Origin: Ignavibacteriota bacterium | GTDB taxonomy: Bacteria > Bacteroidota > Ignavibacteria > Ignavibacteriales > Ignavibacteriaceae | Assembly (NCBI GenBank): GCA_013285405.1 | Contig: CP053446.1 | Location: 1,153,985 to 1,217,984 of the forward strand | DNA length: 64,000 nt | Direction: 5' to 3' | Shown here: positions 34,501 through 44,138 of the stretch, in pieces | How positions within the stretch are numbered: the first letter of the stretch is position 1 | How the letters are laid out: each line of letters begins with the position of its first letter | Notes under the pieces: model-generated | The model's database searches: none | Seen by the model: the letters and a program-made list of their open reading frames with translations, nothing else | Told to the model about the DNA's origin: nothing | Made by a program: the position numbers and the translations under genes

Positions 34501-35328
34501 TTAATCGAATGTTGATCCGGTTTGGAAAACTTCCTTCGTAATCTTGTTCTGAATAAATATTACAAAATTTAGTTTTTCAATATTCCACGATGAGAGAAGA
34601 GCATCTTGAAAATTAAAAGATAGTCCTCCCTGATCAATGAATTGACGCATGGGACTTCCATCCTTGTTGGGAAGCATAAGACGGGTAACATCGTAGAATT
34701 TTGTCTCACCATTCGAACCGGGTGCTTGCTCAAATTCTATATCAGTTTCAGTGAGTACTGTATGAATGACAAGGTCACTCATATTTATAGATGATGTATC
34801 TATGAACTTAATATTTACATTGACTGTATAATCACCTTCCAAAGTTGCATCAACATTAATGTTAAATCTTGGAGAAATAGCAAGTCTCGTGTCCACGGCG
34901 GATTTGACACTATTAGAATCTGTTGAAATCGGTTTCAATAATCCGTCCACAAGCGAAGTTGGTGCAAAGAAAACATTATAATAATTGATGCGGGTATCAC
35001 AAATTTCCTGAGCAGCTAAATAAAATAAATCATTTGGCGCCGGAAAGTTTGTAGGAAACTTAACAGCAACTAACTTACTTCTGCCATAAGTAATATCTGT
35101 CAATTTTTCAATTATTTTATTCGACGTAACACACGGAACACAACTTACATTTGCAAAATCTTCAATAAGTACAACCTTACTATTCGCTGAAATATTTGCG
35201 GAGTTATCAACGTTCATATTAAGAATTATATTTCCGGTTGGTAATATTTCAGGAGTGATTGGCGGATTTGTCTCACAGCTAAAAGTTAATAATACAAGGA
35301 GAGTAAGAATTACAAAATGTTTGATCAT
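34501..35328 (-). CDS. Omp28-family lipoprotein
   Basis: A 275-residue lipoprotein: MIKHFVILTLLVLLTFSCET carries the lipobox Cys18. The body is a compact Omp28-like domain with a thioredoxin-like start, VVLIEDFANVSCVPCVTSNK (CxxC, with Pro before the second Cys). It continues with the FFAPTSLVDGLLKP loop and the C-terminal beta part (SDLVIHTVLTETDIEFEQAP) that also appears in the T9SS copy at 31295 (VHFVLTETDIPFSWHGQTQV). It lacks a T9SS domain, so it is anchored by lipid instead. Likely redox partner or paralogue of its two secreted neighbours. Confidence 0.85.
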   Translation of the reverse strand: MIKHFVILTLLVLLTFSCETNPPITPEILPTGNIILNMNVDNSANISANSKVVLIEDFANVSCVPCVTSNKIIEKLTDITYGRSKLVAVKFPTNFPAPNDLFYLAAQEICDTRINYYNVFFAPTSLVDGLLKPISTDSNSVKSAVDTRLAISPRFNINVDATLEGDYTVNVNIKFIDTSSINMSDLVIHTVLTETDIEFEQAPGSNGETKFYDVTRLMLPNKDGSPMRQFIDQGGLSFNFQDALLSSWNIEKLNFVIFIQNKITKEVFQTGSTFD

Positions 35329-35465
35329 AATTTTAAAACCTATAAATGAAACAGATGACTAAGTAATAAACATTTTCATTTTTGTGTTGTTAAATTATTC
35401 AATAATAGTAAAATAATAAAGACAATTAATCCACACTTTGTAAAAGATCAATCTAATAATAAAAA

Positions 35466-35493
35466 TGCCGTTACTCTATTCAGAATAACGGCA
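35466..35493 (-). terminator. intrinsic terminator after the lectin-like gene
   Basis: TGCCGTTA and TAACGGCA pair, with TCT/AGA extending the stem. On the minus strand ATTTTTATTAT follows. It lies 23 bp past the stop at 35516. Confidence 0.85.
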
Positions 35494-35515
35494 CAATAAT
35501 ATCAGAGAATAGATA

Positions 35516-35890
35516 TTATTCTCCGGAACTCATTGCGTTTGTGTGAGCTAACCAGAATCCACCGATGCTGCCTATTTTGGTATCACCCCAGGTTTTTACT
35601 TCTACTGTAAATCCATCTCTCGATATAGATAATGGCTTAACAGCATATTTAACTGCGGTGTTTTTATCAACATCAATCATCGTAATACCACAAATAACTT
35701 CGGGTTTGTTTTCAAACGGTTTTAGAAAATTAACTTCAACGGTGAATTTTCTTTCACCTGTATTTTCGTGAAGTGTGTAATATTTGGTCTCTGAGTTTCC
35801 ACCCCAGGTTCCGCTGAGTACCTGCGACTGGCTAAAAGCAACCGCAGATATCATTAAAAATAATCCAAATGTTAATAATAGATTTTTCAT
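35516..35890 (-). CDS. small exported H-type-lectin-like protein
   Basis: A 124-residue protein from the ATG at 35890, chosen because GGAGGA lies 8 bases upstream and the signal peptide MKNLLLTFGLFLMISAVAFS follows. The mature domain fits the H-type lectin pattern: KFTVEVNFLKPFENKPEVIC, ITMIDVDKN, AVKPLSISRDGFTVEVKTWG, DTKIGSIGGFWLA. H-type lectins bind N-acetylgalactosamine in eukaryotes; sugar binding here is not shown. It stands alone with its own terminator. Confidence 0.7.
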   Translation of the reverse strand: MKNLLLTFGLFLMISAVAFSQSQVLSGTWGGNSETKYYTLHENTGERKFTVEVNFLKPFENKPEVICGITMIDVDKNTAVKYAVKPLSISRDGFTVEVKTWGDTKIGSIGGFWLAHTNAMSSGE

Positions 35891-36010
35891 CCGATCCTCC
35901 AATGATTTATTAAAGAATAGTTAATTAGTGCTAATATTTAGTACTTAAAATAGGTGGTGAAATATAATTATTCTGCTCTTTAAAAAATATTTATTTTCTT
36001 TTCAATAAAA

Positions 36011-36364
36011 TTATCTTTTTCTCTTTTTCAAATCAGATTTTTTTACTCCTTTACAAACAAGATTATAAGAATCGTTTATCCATTCAAGAATATGTAATGA
36101 TGGAATAGAGCCATCAATAATTATTGTATTCCAGTGTTTTTTATTCATATGGTATCCGGGTTGAACACTTTCAAACATCTCTCTTAATTCAATCGTTTTT
36201 TCCGGATCGCATTTTAGATTTATCTGCAGGGGGACGCTGTCAAGTGAAGCAAGAAGAAAAATTTTCCCGGCAACTTTAAATACAAGCGTCTCTTCATCAA
36301 AAGGAAATTCCTCGGTTACGCTTTCTTTCTTCAAACAAAATTCTCGGATTTGTTCTATATTCAT
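36011..36364 (-). CDS. MmcQ/YjbR family protein
   Basis: A 117-residue cytoplasmic protein of the MmcQ/YjbR family (CyaY-like double-wing fold, described as DNA-binding by structure). Recognised by MNIEQIREFCLKKESVTEEF, PFDEETLVFKVAGKIFLLAS, LKCDPEKTIELREMFESVQP and GYHMNKKHWNTIIIDG. It ends in a basic tail (KKSDLKKRKR). Biological role unclear for the family. It is divergent from the aminotransferase gene with a 62-bp gap that must hold both promoters. Confidence 0.88.
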   Translation of the reverse strand: MNIEQIREFCLKKESVTEEFPFDEETLVFKVAGKIFLLASLDSVPLQINLKCDPEKTIELREMFESVQPGYHMNKKHWNTIIIDGSIPSLHILEWINDSYNLVCKGVKKSDLKKRKR

Positions 36365-36426
36365 TTATACGCTGATTGCTAAACTGTTAAATTGTTAAAT
36401 TGTAAACACTAATTAATATAATTCAA

Positions 36427-37269
36427 ATGATTTGCTACTACAACGGACAATTTCAAACTATTTCAGATATCAAAGTTTCGCCCTTTGACAGAGGATTTCT
36501 TTTTGCAGATGGAGTGTATGAAGCAATCCGAACTTACAACAAAACGCTATTCAGATATGATGATCATCTTTCAAGATTAAAAAGAAGTCTGAAAGAAACC
36601 AGAATTGATTTTACTGAACTTATAAGTTTAGAAAATATTATCTATGAGTTGATGATAAAAAATGAAATTGAGAATGAAGCATTAGCCTATATTCAGATTA
36701 CACGCGGATCAGCGATTCCAAGAACTCATCATTTCCCGGAAGAAAAAATTTCACCGACAATTTTCATTTCAGTGAAAGAACTAACTAACAATTATGAAGA
36801 ACAAACCAATGGAGTAAAAGTTATTCTTCAGGAGGACGTACGATGGTTAAGATGTGATATCAAATCTACTTCCCTTCTTCCTGCTGTTTTCGCAAGTCAG
36901 AAAGCAAAAGAACAAAATGCCGCCGAATCAATTCTGGTTCGCGACGGATTAATCACTGAAGGAACACACACAAACTTTTTCGCAATAAAAAATGAAACTG
37001 TTTACACAGCACCAAAATCAAGATTTATTCTTGAAGGAATAACGAGAAAAGTAGTTTTGGAATTATGCTCAAAATTTAAAGTTGATTTCATAGAAGATTT
37101 TATTAATAAAGATGAACTCAAAAGTTATGACGAATTTTTTATCACCAGCACAACAAAAGAAATTACTCCGGTTACAGAAATTGATTATTGGAAAATTAAT
37201 CAGGGAAACCCGGGCAAGATAACGATGTCCCTTCAATCTCTTTTCAAAAAAATTGTTGAGGATTATTAA
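36427..37269 (+). CDS. class IV aminotransferase (D-amino-acid / branched-chain type)
   Basis: A 280-residue PLP enzyme of fold type IV. Typical segments are ICYYNGQFQTISDIKVSPFD, RGFLFADGVYEAIRTYN, IKSTSLLPAVFASQKAKEQN with the catalytic Lys, and AESILVRDGLITEGTHTNFF. The last segment is closer to D-alanine aminotransferase than to IlvE, but the substrate cannot be fixed by eye; 4-amino-4-deoxychorismate lyase is another relative. Its stop codon overlaps the start of the DNA polymerase gene as TAATG, indicating coupled translation. Confidence 0.85.
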   Translation: MICYYNGQFQTISDIKVSPFDRGFLFADGVYEAIRTYNKTLFRYDDHLSRLKRSLKETRIDFTELISLENIIYELMIKNEIENEALAYIQITRGSAIPRTHHFPEEKISPTIFISVKELTNNYEEQTNGVKVILQEDVRWLRCDIKSTSLLPAVFASQKAKEQNAAESILVRDGLITEGTHTNFFAIKNETVYTAPKSRFILEGITRKVVLELCSKFKVDFIEDFINKDELKSYDEFFITSTTKEITPVTEIDYWKINQGNPGKITMSLQSLFKKIVEDY

Positions 37270-39653
37270 TGCCGGAATCAGGTAAACAATCAGCCAAAGT
37301 TTTTATACTTACCGGCGAATGGCAGGATATCAGAGGAAGAAATAATCTAAAATTTATCGGGACATCAGATGATTTGGGTACGGTTGAAATTAATTTTTCA
37401 AACAATCCTGTTTTTTTTGTTGAGAATAAATCAGAAATTCCACACCTCTCAGTTCATTTTAAAAGGAAGCAAGTCGAACTTAAAAATTTTGATGATAAAA
37501 ATGTTGATGCTTTATACTTCAACTCACAAAGTGATCTGAAAACAGCAGTTGAAGAGTTGGAAAAAATTGGAATAAAAACTTTTGAATCGGATGTCAATCC
37601 TGCAAGAAGATTTCTGATGGAAAGATTTATAAACGCACAGATAAAAGTTGATGGAGTATTTTATCATAAAAATAATCTGTCGTCATTTAACAATCCAAAG
37701 CTTGAACCATGTGAATTCACACCAAAATTATTAATTGCTTCTATCGATATCGAAACCGGTCAGAATGGTCAGTTATATTCCATTGCAATCCATCTTTCCG
37801 GAAAAATTGATGAGAAAAAAGTATTCATTATTTCAGATAAAAAAGAAAAACTTCCCGCACATATTGAAATCTTTCCGGATGAAAAAGAACTTCTTGAGAA
37901 TTTTCTGCATTGGTTTAATGAGAAAGATCCTGATGTGATAATCGGATGGCATGTGATTGGGTTTGATCTGATGTTCCTTGAAAATAAATGCAAAGAATTG
38001 ATGATTCCTTTTAATATCGCACGGGGCGAAGGAAGAGTTTCGCTTCGACAAAGAAAACCGCGCGGATATTTTGCTTCTGTAACCGGAAGAGTAATTATTG
38101 ATGGACCGCAGGCACTTCGTACTTCATTTTTTACTTTTGAAGATTATCGGCTTGAAACTGTTGCACAGGAATTATTGGCTGAGGGAAAAACAATCACTGC
38201 AGATAAAGATAAAGTTGAGGAAATTGAAAGGTTGTTTTCTGATGACAAAGCTGCACTTGCTGAATATAATTTGAATGATGCTGTGCTTGTTACAAATATT
38301 TTTAAGAAAGCAGGATTGATTGAACTTTCCATTCGTCGTTCACAGCTTTCCGGATTATTAATGGATGAACTCGGAATGATGACCGCAGCCTTCGATCACT
38401 TTCTTTTACCAAAATTTCATCGAGCCGGATATGTTGCACCAAATGTGAAAGATCTTGAAGCTTCCGAACATTCAGCCGGTGGATATGTTATGGATCCTGT
38501 TCCTGGAATTTATGATGACGTAATTGTACTTGATTTTAAAAGTTTGTATCCATCTATTATTCAAACATTCAAGATTGATCCATATTCAAATCTTAAATCT
38601 GATGTTGATACAATAAAAACTCTGAATAATCTCCGATTCTCATCAACAAAACATTTTCTGCCTGAATTTATTGATCATCTTATTGAACAAAGAAATCTTG
38701 CTAAGAAGAAAAAGGATAAACAGCTTTCGCAGGCAATTAAAATTTTGATGAATAGTTTTTACGGGGTGATGGGTTCATTCGGATGCAGATTCTATCATCC
38801 GAATTTGCCAACGGCAATTACTGGAACAGGACACAAATTATTACTTGGCAGTAAAGAATTTCTTGCTGAAAAAGGATATGAAGTTATCTACGGAGATACC
38901 GATTCTCTTTTTGTAAAACTTCCCCGTGAAATCGGGATCCCTTCGGGAAAAGAAGGTGAAGGAGAAACCGCTGAATCAACCGGGAATAAAATTGCAAAAG
39001 ATTTGAATCAATACTGGGCAAAGAAAATTCAAAATGAATATGGATTGAAATCATACCTGGAAATTGAATATGAAAAATATTATCGTAAATTTATTTTAAC
39101 TCCTGCAAGAGGAAGTGAAACCGGTGCAAAGAAAAGATATGCAGGATTATTGTCTGAGTCCGTCAAAGCCGGAGGAAAAGAAACAATTGAATTTATTGGG
39201 ATGGAATTTGTCCGATCTGATTGGACAAGACTCGCAAAAGAATTCCAGGTTGAACTTTACAACAGAATTTTTAACAATGAAGAAATAGAAAACTGGCTGA
39301 GAGAAGTAGTTAATAAAGTTAAATCCGGCAAGTATGACGACAAGCTTGTTTATAGAAAAAGATTGAGAAAAGATGTTGACGAATACACAAAGAATATTCC
39401 TCAACACGTTCGTGCTGCACGAATGCTTCCCGAAACAACTCGTCCCGGCGAAGCGACAAGCCGGAGCCGGAGTGGAACAGTTTATTATGTTATTACAAAA
39501 CGTGGTCCTGTTCCGGTAGAATTGAAACATACGGATATTGATTATGATCATTATATCGAAAAGCAGCTTAAGCCAATTGCTGATTCTGTTTTGAGTTTAC
39601 TTGGTGAATCATTTGATTCAATTGTTCAATCAGATCAGTTAAGTTTTTTTTGA
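37269..39653 (+). CDS. polB: family B DNA polymerase (Pol II type)
   Basis: A 794-residue replicative/repair polymerase similar in length to E. coli Pol II. The 3'-5' exonuclease motifs are present: Exo I in ASIDIETGQNGQ, Exo II in DPDVIIGWHVIGFDLMFLEN, and Exo III in LAEYNLNDAVLV. Polymerase motif A is VLDFKSLYPSII, motif B is KILMNSFYGVMGSFG, and motif C is VIYGDTDSLFV, all intact, so it should be active in synthesis and proofreading. In other bacteria Pol II is SOS-induced and handles damaged templates; no LexA box was recognised here. It overlaps the aminotransferase by one base. Confidence 0.95.
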   Translation: MPESGKQSAKVFILTGEWQDIRGRNNLKFIGTSDDLGTVEINFSNNPVFFVENKSEIPHLSVHFKRKQVELKNFDDKNVDALYFNSQSDLKTAVEELEKIGIKTFESDVNPARRFLMERFINAQIKVDGVFYHKNNLSSFNNPKLEPCEFTPKLLIASIDIETGQNGQLYSIAIHLSGKIDEKKVFIISDKKEKLPAHIEIFPDEKELLENFLHWFNEKDPDVIIGWHVIGFDLMFLENKCKELMIPFNIARGEGRVSLRQRKPRGYFASVTGRVIIDGPQALRTSFFTFEDYRLETVAQELLAEGKTITADKDKVEEIERLFSDDKAALAEYNLNDAVLVTNIFKKAGLIELSIRRSQLSGLLMDELGMMTAAFDHFLLPKFHRAGYVAPNVKDLEASEHSAGGYVMDPVPGIYDDVIVLDFKSLYPSIIQTFKIDPYSNLKSDVDTIKTLNNLRFSSTKHFLPEFIDHLIEQRNLAKKKKDKQLSQAIKILMNSFYGVMGSFGCRFYHPNLPTAITGTGHKLLLGSKEFLAEKGYEVIYGDTDSLFVKLPREIGIPSGKEGEGETAESTGNKIAKDLNQYWAKKIQNEYGLKSYLEIEYEKYYRKFILTPARGSETGAKKRYAGLLSESVKAGGKETIEFIGMEFVRSDWTRLAKEFQVELYNRIFNNEEIENWLREVVNKVKSGKYDDKLVYRKRLRKDVDEYTKNIPQHVRAARMLPETTRPGEATSRSRSGTVYYVITKRGPVPVELKHTDIDYDHYIEKQLKPIADSVLSLLGESFDSIVQSDQLSFF

Positions 39654-39774
39654 GAAAGAACTGAGATAACTCTTTGTAAAAAGATTTCATTACTGAAATT
39701 AAACTTTTGATCTACATAACATTTACTTGATTCAATCTTTACTATTTTTGTGGAAACAAATGAAGGATTTTATT

Positions 39775-40224
39775 ATGAAACTCCACGATATTCTTCTTAA
39801 CAATCAAACCGATATAATCAACGAAGCATTTGCCGCTCTGGAAAGATCACATTTAAAACATTATAAATCTTCTAGTGCAGATGAGAATTGGCAAAGACTT
39901 GCCAAATTATTTGATCTTACTTTAAACGGAGTAAAAACTAAAAGTCTTGTTGATATGATAACGTATTCTGAAAAAATTGCGAAGGAAAGATTTGAGCTGG
40001 GCTTTGACCTGCACGAAGTTCACTCAGCTTATAATGTTCTGGAAGAAACTATCTGGAATACAATTATTAAAGAAATTGATCCTTCTGAACTCGCTGAATC
40101 ACTTGGTCTTGTTAGCACTGTGCTTGGTAAAGGAAAGGAGTCATTGGCTTTGGCTTATGTTTCACTTGCAAGCAAGCAGAAAGCGAAAAGCCTAAACCTT
40201 ACGCAGCTTTTTAAAGGATTGTAA
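39775..40224 (+). CDS. RsbRD N-terminal-type sensor domain protein
   Basis: A 149-residue all-helical cytoplasmic protein. The ATG at 39775 is chosen over a TTG at 39727 because GAAGGA lies 5-10 bases upstream. The pattern LLNNQTDIINEAFAALERSH, LVDMITYSEKIAKERFELG, FDLHEVHSAYNVLEETIWN matches the non-haem globin-like RsbRD_N family that often sits before STAS or kinase domains. Here it is free-standing, so it may pass its signal to a separate partner. The neighbour is a beta-CASP nuclease 14 bp downstream and the sigma factor follows that, but a stressosome link is only inference. Confidence 0.72.
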   Translation: MKLHDILLNNQTDIINEAFAALERSHLKHYKSSSADENWQRLAKLFDLTLNGVKTKSLVDMITYSEKIAKERFELGFDLHEVHSAYNVLEETIWNTIIKEIDPSELAESLGLVSTVLGKGKESLALAYVSLASKQKAKSLNLTQLFKGL

Positions 40225-40238
40225 TTGCGGAGTTTATT

Positions 40239-41633
40239 TTGAAAATTCAATTCATCGGTGCAGCCAGAACAGTTACCGGTTCACAGCATCTTCTTACCAT
40301 TAACAATAAAAAAATTCTTCTCGAATGTGGGCTATTTCAGGGCAGAAGAAAAGATACTTATGAAAAAAATAAAAACTTCAGCTTCGATCCAAAAGAAATT
40401 GACACATTAATTCTTTCACACGCGCACATTGATCACAGCGGTAACATACCTCATCTCGTAAAGGACGGTTTCAGAGGACCGATATATTCCACTTCTGCAA
40501 CAAAAGATCTGTGTGAGATAATGCTTAAAGATTCTGCATATCTTCAACAGAGAGATATTGAATGGCTGAATAAAAAAAATAAAAAGCATATACCTGACGA
40601 ATCTCTCTATTCAATTGAAGACGTTGATGCTGCTATACAATATTTTGTTCCGGTAAATTACAACACAGCAACGGAAATTTTTCCCGGAGTAACTGCTTAC
40701 TTTCAGGATGCCGGGCATATACTCGGCTCTGCGGGAATTTTTCTGGAGATTGAAGAAGAAAACGGGAAGAAAATTAATTTCGGTTTCTCGGGTGATATTG
40801 GAAGATATGATACGCCAATTATAAAGGATCCTGATTATTTCCGTGATCTTGATTTGCTTATAATGGAAAGCACCTACGGAAACAGACTTCACACAAAAAA
40901 GGATGAAGTAGAAGAAGAAGTTGCAAAAGTTGTGAGACAAGTTTTTGACAGAAAAGGAAAAATAATTATTCCGGCGTTTGCTGTTGGCAGAACTCAATTA
41001 CTGGTTTACGTTTTTCATAAATTATTCGATCAAAAAAGAATTCCTGAAATTCCGATTTATGTTGATAGTCCGCTTGCAGTAAATGCAACTAAAGTATTTA
41101 AAGATCATCCTGAATGTTTTGACAGAGAAACCAGCAGAATATTTTTGGAAAGCGGCAACGATCCTTTTGGTTTTGGAAGGCTCAAATACATTTCAACTGT
41201 TGATCAATCAAAAGAGCTGAATGATATAAATGATCCGATAATAATAATTTCCGCATCAGGAATGGCTGAAGGTGGAAGAATTCTTCATCATCTTGCAAAC
41301 AATATTGGAAATCCAAAAAACCTGGTTTTGTTTGTCGGATACGCTGCAGAGCAAACTCTTGCAAGAAAAATTATGGATGGAATAAAACAAGTGAACATTT
41401 TAGGCGAAGAATATTCTGTCAATTGTCAGATTAAAATAATGGACTATTTTAGTGGTCATGCTGATCAAAATGAACTTTTAGATTATTTAAGCTTAAATCC
41501 TCAAAAACGCTTAAAAAATATCTTCCTTGTTCATGGTGAAGAAGATCAGGCTCTGCCTCTTAAAGAAAAAATATTGCAAAAAGGATATAAAAACGCAGAT
41601 TATCCTATGTCAGGAGAAAAATTTGTGATATAG
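40239..41633 (+). CDS. beta-CASP metallo-beta-lactamase-fold ribonuclease-like protein
   Basis: A 464-residue hydrolase of the RNA-processing MBL branch. It shows the metal site HAHIDHSGN, the later DAGHILGSAG and SGDIGRYD, then the beta-CASP region (MESTYGNRLH, IPAFAVGRTQLLVYVFHKLF, IIIISASGMAEGGRILHHLA) and the C-terminal FSGHADQNELLDY. Members process or degrade RNA, sometimes as YbiV/YsH1-type exonucleases. The start is a TTG at 40239 preceded by CGGAG; the ATG alternative is much further in. It follows the RsbRD-type gene closely and may be co-transcribed with it. Confidence 0.9.
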   Translation: MKIQFIGAARTVTGSQHLLTINNKKILLECGLFQGRRKDTYEKNKNFSFDPKEIDTLILSHAHIDHSGNIPHLVKDGFRGPIYSTSATKDLCEIMLKDSAYLQQRDIEWLNKKNKKHIPDESLYSIEDVDAAIQYFVPVNYNTATEIFPGVTAYFQDAGHILGSAGIFLEIEEENGKKINFGFSGDIGRYDTPIIKDPDYFRDLDLLIMESTYGNRLHTKKDEVEEEVAKVVRQVFDRKGKIIIPAFAVGRTQLLVYVFHKLFDQKRIPEIPIYVDSPLAVNATKVFKDHPECFDRETSRIFLESGNDPFGFGRLKYISTVDQSKELNDINDPIIIISASGMAEGGRILHHLANNIGNPKNLVLFVGYAAEQTLARKIMDGIKQVNILGEEYSVNCQIKIMDYFSGHADQNELLDYLSLNPQKRLKNIFLVHGEEDQALPLKEKILQKGYKNADYPMSGEKFVI

Positions 41634-41769
41634 GGAACTTTTTAGTCTTCCTTTCATCTTATTATCGGATTATATTTGCCACTTTGAAATTAATAGAATT
41701 GGATAGTTAGTCCAGTAATACCACAGTTTTTCTATTCACTAAAAAATTAAATGAAAGCGAGCGATAAGC

Positions 41770-42630
41770 TTGAAGATAACAAAGCAGTTTACAAATCGTG
41801 AAAGTAAATCTCTTGATCAATACTTACAGGAAATAGGAAAGGTTGACCTATTAACTCCTGATATGGAGATTACGTTAGCTATTCGAATTAAAAAGGGTGA
41901 TATGCTTGCCCAGGAACAATTAATCAAAGCTAATTTAAGATTCGTTGTTTCAGTTGCAAAACAGTTTCAGAATCAGGGACTTTCACTCGGTGATTTAATT
42001 AACGAAGGAAATATTGGTTTGATAAAAGCTGCGCAGCGTTTTGATGAAACACGTGGATTTAAATTTATTTCTTACGCTGTTTGGTGGGTAAGACAATCTA
42101 TTATGCAGGCGATTGCAGATCAATCGAGAGTTGTTCGTCTGCCTTTGAATCGTGTTGGAAACTTAACAAAGATCAGCAAAGCGTACAGAGATCTTGAACA
42201 GGAGTACGAAAGAAAACCAACTACAGATGAGCTTGCAAAAATACTTGATATGACTGCTGACGAAGTTGCTTACGCACTTCAGATTTCAGGTCGTCACGTT
42301 TCAATGGATGCACCATTAAAAACCGGTGATGAAAATAAGAATACTCTTATTGACGTTCTGCCAAATGATGAACAGCCATTACCGGATAAAGAATTGATGA
42401 AAGAATCTTTGAAGAAAGAAGTTCAGAATGTTCTCGGTACACTTACGGAAAGAGAATCTGAAGTAATTAAATTATATTTTGGAATTGAAGGAGACCATTC
42501 GGCAACATTAGAAGAGATTGGCGAAAAGTTTAATCTCACCCGCGAAAGAGTAAGACAGATTAAAGAAAAAGCTTTAAGAAACTTAAGACATTCAAAAAGA
42601 AGCGGAAGATTAAAAGCTTATCTCGGATAA
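41770..42630 (+). CDS. rpoD: primary RNA polymerase sigma factor, short form
   Basis: A 286-residue sigma-70 factor of the Bacteroidota/Chlorobi short type: no region 1.1 and no large insert. Region 1.2 is [20 protein letters not shown], region 2 [20 protein letters not shown] and [19 protein letters not shown], region 3 [19 protein letters not shown], and region 4 [20 protein letters not shown]. The first codon is TTG (41770); an upstream ATG at 41751 is in another frame and quickly stops. A strong terminator follows at 42655. The promoter consensus used by these sigma factors differs from E. coli, which is why few promoters are called in this window. Confidence 0.95.
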   Translation: MKITKQFTNRESKSLDQYLQEIGKVDLLTPDMEITLAIRIKKGDMLAQEQLIKANLRFVVSVAKQFQNQGLSLGDLINEGNIGLIKAAQRFDETRGFKFISYAVWWVRQSIMQAIADQSRVVRLPLNRVGNLTKISKAYRDLEQEYERKPTTDELAKILDMTADEVAYALQISGRHVSMDAPLKTGDENKNTLIDVLPNDEQPLPDKELMKESLKKEVQNVLGTLTERESEVIKLYFGIEGDHSATLEEIGEKFNLTRERVRQIKEKALRNLRHSKRSGRLKAYLG

Positions 42631-42654
42631 AAATAAATATTTGAATTAATATTG

Positions 42655-42682
42655 AAGTCCGGCAATTGCCGGACTTTTTTTT
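42655..42682 (+). terminator. strong intrinsic terminator after rpoD
   Basis: AAGTCCGGCAA/TTGCCGGACTT is a perfect 22-base palindrome followed by T6. It ends the sigma factor transcript. Confidence 0.95.
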
Positions 42683-42758
42683 GTACTAAAGATGACATCT
42701 TTTCCCGCCAAAACGGGACAAGTAAAAAGATGTAATCTTTAACTTACATAATGTGCCT

Positions 42759-43949
42759 TCACTTAAAAACATTCCTCACAATTTCAAAAAAGCCAACCGA
42801 AGTACCAATAACTCCACCGATGCTTGAAAGTATGAACACAAGAAAAACTTTTAGCAGACGATTCTTCCACCAGTTAGATACTTTCCTGAAATCTTTTGAA
42901 ACTTCCTGAAACTCTTTTACAATCGGTGGCTGCATATACGCTTGAACAAAAGCTGCAACATATCCAACACCAATTAATGGCGAAAGACTTGTAATCGGTG
43001 CCGATAAAAATGAAACAAGAATTGTTACCGGATGTGCCACGGCGAGTAATGAACCAATTGCACTTGGAATTCCGCAGGCAAGAATCCAGAAGAGTGCATT
43101 GCTTCCAGCTTCGGTAATTCCCTGGCTGAATCCGATATAAAATATTGATGCAACAATTATGAACGGAATTCCCCATCCTAATATTTTATTTAATACTGGG
43201 GGCTTAGGAATTTCTTCAATACTTTTTAAATCAACTTTCTCGTTACTTTCTAAAAACTTTTTAATTCCTTTCACGTGTCCGGCACCAACAACAGAAACTA
43301 TTTTTTTTCCATTACTATCTTTCATCTTCTGTGCGATATATTGATCTCGTTCATCTATAATAATTTTTTTTAATACTGGCATTGCTTTTCCAAGTTCATC
43401 CATCATTTCAGAAAGAACATCTTTATTTCGGAGCTCTGCCAGTTTTTCTTCGGTTAATTCCTGCTTCTCGAACAAACCACCAAGACCACCGGCAAGGAAT
43501 TTACTTTTCTGCCACAAGTTCATTGAATGCCAGGCACGTCGTAATGTTATTCTCACTTCCCTATCGCAAAGTTCAATGGGAATGTTTTTTTCATTTGCGA
43601 CCTGAACTGCTTCAAGCAATTCAGTCCCGGGAGAAACTCCAAGTTTTTCTCCAAGTTTTTTCTGATATGAAGAAAGAACAAGATTAACAATCAATGTACT
43701 AAGCTGCTTTTCTTTAATTATTTTTCTGAGATCTAAATTCTCCCAGCGATTTTTTTCCGAAAGTGCTTTCAGTCTTTTTTCATCAAGCTCGACACAAACA
43801 ACGTTTGGTTTTTCTTTTTCTATCACTTCTTTTACAAGATCAGCAGACTGACGTGAGATATGTGCTGTTCCAACAATGATGAATTCTCGTCCAGCTTTAT
43901 TTATAAAGTGAACATCTTCACCATATTTATTTACTACTAATTCTGTCAT
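42759..43949 (-). CDS. TraB/PrgY-family membrane protein
   Basis: A 396-residue protein of the TraB family. The N-terminal soluble half has the family motifs FIIVGTAHISRQSADLVKEV, VCVELDEKRLKAL, and VVGAGHVKGIKKFLE. The C-terminal part has four or five membrane spans (ILGWGIPFIIVASIFYIGFS, LFWILACGIPSAIGSLLAVA, VFLVFILSSIGGVIGTSVGF). PrgY in Enterococcus limits pheromone activity; related proteins are widespread and probably have peptidase-like folds. Function here not known. It is single-gene, convergent with rpoD. Confidence 0.9.
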   Translation of the reverse strand: MTELVVNKYGEDVHFINKAGREFIIVGTAHISRQSADLVKEVIEKEKPNVVCVELDEKRLKALSEKNRWENLDLRKIIKEKQLSTLIVNLVLSSYQKKLGEKLGVSPGTELLEAVQVANEKNIPIELCDREVRITLRRAWHSMNLWQKSKFLAGGLGGLFEKQELTEEKLAELRNKDVLSEMMDELGKAMPVLKKIIIDERDQYIAQKMKDSNGKKIVSVVGAGHVKGIKKFLESNEKVDLKSIEEIPKPPVLNKILGWGIPFIIVASIFYIGFSQGITEAGSNALFWILACGIPSAIGSLLAVAHPVTILVSFLSAPITSLSPLIGVGYVAAFVQAYMQPPIVKEFQEVSKDFRKVSNWWKNRLLKVFLVFILSSIGGVIGTSVGFFEIVRNVFK

Positions 43950-44138
43950 TACTGTGTGAGTTCCATTTTCTATTTAAATAAAATGAGTGGCAAATTTAAT
44001 CAAATAAGTTTTAAGTGACAGGTATCACGCACTACAAAAAAGCAGATTGAATTGAAGAGATGTCTAATCTATATTTGCCGCCCGGTAATTTATCCACAAT
44101 TATCAATTCATAATTCATTAACTACATAAGGAGCGCTA

